The notes under the pieces were generated by a model. That model had not been told where the DNA came from. It did not search any database and saw nothing but the letters and a program-made list of their open reading frames with translations. The translations under genes were made by a program, and so were the position numbers. 44,307 nucleotides of DNA from assembly GCA_012735195.1 (NCBI GenBank), contig JAAYIC010000026.1, positions 1 through 44,307 on the forward strand, written 5' to 3'. Below, in pieces: positions 43,210 through 44,307 of this stretch; position 1 is the first letter of the stretch, and each line of letters opens with the position of its first letter. The DNA comes from Bacillota bacterium (lineage in GTDB: Bacteria; Bacillota; UBA4882; UBA10575).

Positions 43210-43848
43210 ATGGAGATTTTGGAGCAGATTTCTGAACTACTGCAGCAGGGGAGGGCAAAAGAAGTTCAGGAAGCAGTGAAAAAAGCCTTGGACGAAGGGT
43301 TTCAGCCTCAAGAAATCATTGCCAATGGTTTGTTGGCCGGAATGTCGGTCATTGGGGCGAAATTCAAGGTTAACGAGGTCTATGTCCCGGATGTTTTGAT
43401 TGCTTCTCGGGCGATGAACGCCGGGATGGAGACCTTAAAACCATACATCGTGGAAGCGGATATGAAACCCATCGGCAAAATCGTCTTGGGAACAGTCGAA
43501 GGAGACCTGCACGATATCGGTAAAAACCTGGTGAAAATCATGTTTGAGGGCGCCGGATTTCAAGTTTTTGACCTCGGTATCGATGTGCCGGCCGATCGTT
43601 TTGTAAACAAGGTGAAAGAGGAGAAACCGCAGATTTTGGCCATGTCCGCCCTTCTTACCACCACCATGACCAATATGGAAAAGGTAATTAAGGCCGTGGA
43701 AAAAGAGGGCTTGCGGGAAGGGCTTTTGATCATGGTAGGCGGGGCGCCGGTGACCGATAGCTTTGCCCAATCGATCGGTGCCGACCTTTACGCCCCGGAT
43801 GCGGCTTCCGCCGCGGAGTTGGCCCGGGATAAAGTGGCTGCCCTGTAG
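43210..43848 (+). CDS. Corrinoid (B12-binding) methyltransferase component protein
   Basis: Carries a corrinoid that shuttles a methyl group between a substrate-specific methyltransferase and a second enzyme. 212 residues from ATG 43210 (SD AGAGGAAG); ATG 43186, overlapping the regulator stop as ATGA, would add 8 residues. Residues ~1-85 are the helical B12-binding cap domain (LLQQGRAKEVQEAVKKALDE, GLLAGMSVIGAKFKVNEVYV). Residues ~90-212 form the Rossmann B12 domain with the base-off motif EGDLHDIGKNL (Asp99, His101, Gly104) and the GGAPVTDSFAQSIGAD end. It is of the MtbC/MttC/MtvC type; no partner MttB-type methyltransferase is in the window. Confidence 0.93.
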   Translation: MEILEQISELLQQGRAKEVQEAVKKALDEGFQPQEIIANGLLAGMSVIGAKFKVNEVYVPDVLIASRAMNAGMETLKPYIVEADMKPIGKIVLGTVEGDLHDIGKNLVKIMFEGAGFQVFDLGIDVPADRFVNKVKEEKPQILAMSALLTTTMTNMEKVIKAVEKEGLREGLLIMVGGAPVTDSFAQSIGADLYAPDAASAAELARDKVAAL

Positions 43849-43860
43849 GCGGAGCGTGCG

Positions 43861-44142
43861 ATGGTGGTCGGGGTCTGCCGTCTTAAGCTGCGGTTACCGG
43901 AGACTTTTTCTCTTAAAGATAAACGCCGGATCATCAAGAGCCTGCAGGATAAGATTAAAGCCCGGTTTAACCTCTCTGTAGCGGAGATCGCTTTTCAGGA
44001 GGAAAAACGTTTTTCTGAATTGGCCCTGGCCGGAGTGGGAACGGCACGGGATCCGATCCACCGGGTGTTTATGAAGAGTTTGGAGTTGGTGGAGAATGAT
44101 GGCCGGGGGGAAGTGGTGGATGTGGAAGTGGAGTGGCTCTAA
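43861..44142 (+). CDS. DUF503 family protein (YlxP-like)
   Basis: A 93-residue protein from ATG 43861, 12 bases after the corrinoid gene. VGVCRLKLRLPETFSLKDKR and RIIKSLQDKIKARFNLSVAE, with LALAGVGTARDPIHRVF and the end VVDVEVEWL, are the conserved parts of DUF503. YlxP in Bacillus lies in the nusA-infB-rbfA operon and may help ribosome maturation; here it is not with those genes. Same strand and tight spacing suggest co-transcription with the corrinoid protein gene, without a known functional link. Confidence 0.88.
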   Translation: MVVGVCRLKLRLPETFSLKDKRRIIKSLQDKIKARFNLSVAEIAFQEEKRFSELALAGVGTARDPIHRVFMKSLELVENDGRGEVVDVEVEWL

Positions 44143-44224
44143 GAGGGTGGCAGGGCATCCGGAGTTTGTTCCTAACATATGGCCTAACGGCTACTAGGGC
44201 TCAGCGTGGGCCGGTGACGGGTAC

Positions 44225-44258
44225 TTGGCTTACGGGCCCTCCTTGGCCCGGAAGCCAA
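44225..44258 (+). terminator. Long hairpin after the DUF503 gene
   Basis: TTGGCTT-A-CGGGCC (44225-44238) pairs with GGCCCG-G-AAGCCAA (44245-44258), 13 pairs and one A/G mismatch over a 6-base loop. No T-tract follows, so it may be a structured or repeat element rather than a terminator. The rest of the window to 44307 is C-rich with no visible gene. Confidence 0.45.
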
Positions 44259-44307
44259 CGGTGCGCGTCCTGCGTCCCGCCCCGTCCCCGTCCCACGCAA
44301 TCGCCGA

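Overview
This window looks like chromosomal DNA from a spore-forming member of the Bacillota that also has an outer membrane. Sporulation genes are scattered through it: yabQ, yabP, spoIID, yyaC and a SPOCS/LysM protein. Two genes encode secreted beta-barrel proteins ending in phenylalanine. One (38189-39313) carries an Omp85-type RGY motif; the other (26774-27820) looks like a porin. That mix points to a diderm Firmicute lineage (for example Limnochordia/Hydrogenispora-like, Halanaerobiia or Negativicutes); the exact lineage is inference. Codon use is fairly GC-rich, and TTG/GTG starts with strong Shine-Dalgarno (SD) sequences are common. Several longest-ORF starts lie inside or upstream of consensus promoters and were shortened here.

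Layout. 1-2.3 kb: HAD hydrolase (partial), divergent from a GluP/YqgP-like rhomboid protease with TPRs. 2.5-4.1 kb: citramalate synthase on the minus strand. 4.2-7.7 kb: a peptidoglycan-binding-domain protein, a SPOCS/LysM spore-coat-type protein and an FmdB-type zinc ribbon. 7.7-11.9 kb: argS, a YesL-like membrane protein and pyrG. 11.9-14.0 kb: lytic transglycosylase, yabQ, divIC, yabR. 14.1-14.6 kb: tRNA-Met and tRNA-Lys, followed by two ~99-bp repeats containing terminator hairpins and tRNA-Lys 3' fragments on both strands. 14.7-16.0 kb: a two-gene islet with a FIST-like protein. 16.2-17.9 kb: M48 protease and an SDR dehydrogenase. 18.0-20.7 kb: SCIFF-type radical SAM maturase, an XRE regulator, and a divergent leader with two small coupled ORFs. 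20.8-26.1 kb: B12-dependent ribonucleotide reductase, uvrC, Cof-type phosphatase.

26.8-31.1 kb: porin-like barrel, MsmX/UgpC-like ABC ATPase, ROK glucokinase and yyaC, i.e. envelope plus sugar uptake and phosphorylation. 31.3-33.5 kb: VanW protein, small membrane protein, HMA metal-binding protein. 33.5-34.1 kb: gene-free, repeat-rich DNA. 34.1-36.3 kb: mazG, spoIID, yabP. 36.5-39.3 kb: secreted zincin/beta-propeller protein followed 7 bp later by the Omp85-like barrel. 39.4-44.1 kb: cheB without other chemotaxis genes, rho, a PocR-AraC regulator overlapping or abutting a corrinoid protein, and a DUF503 protein.

Most promising for follow-up: the propeller-protease/Omp85 pair; the tRNA-Lys repeat locus, where the functional-looking tRNA has a T-stem mismatch that a nearby fragment does not share; the SCIFF maturase with no visible SCIFF peptide; and the 20.0-20.5 kb divergent control region with matching operator-like boxes and an alternative-pairing leader. 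No CRISPR array, insertion sequence or rRNA gene was seen.
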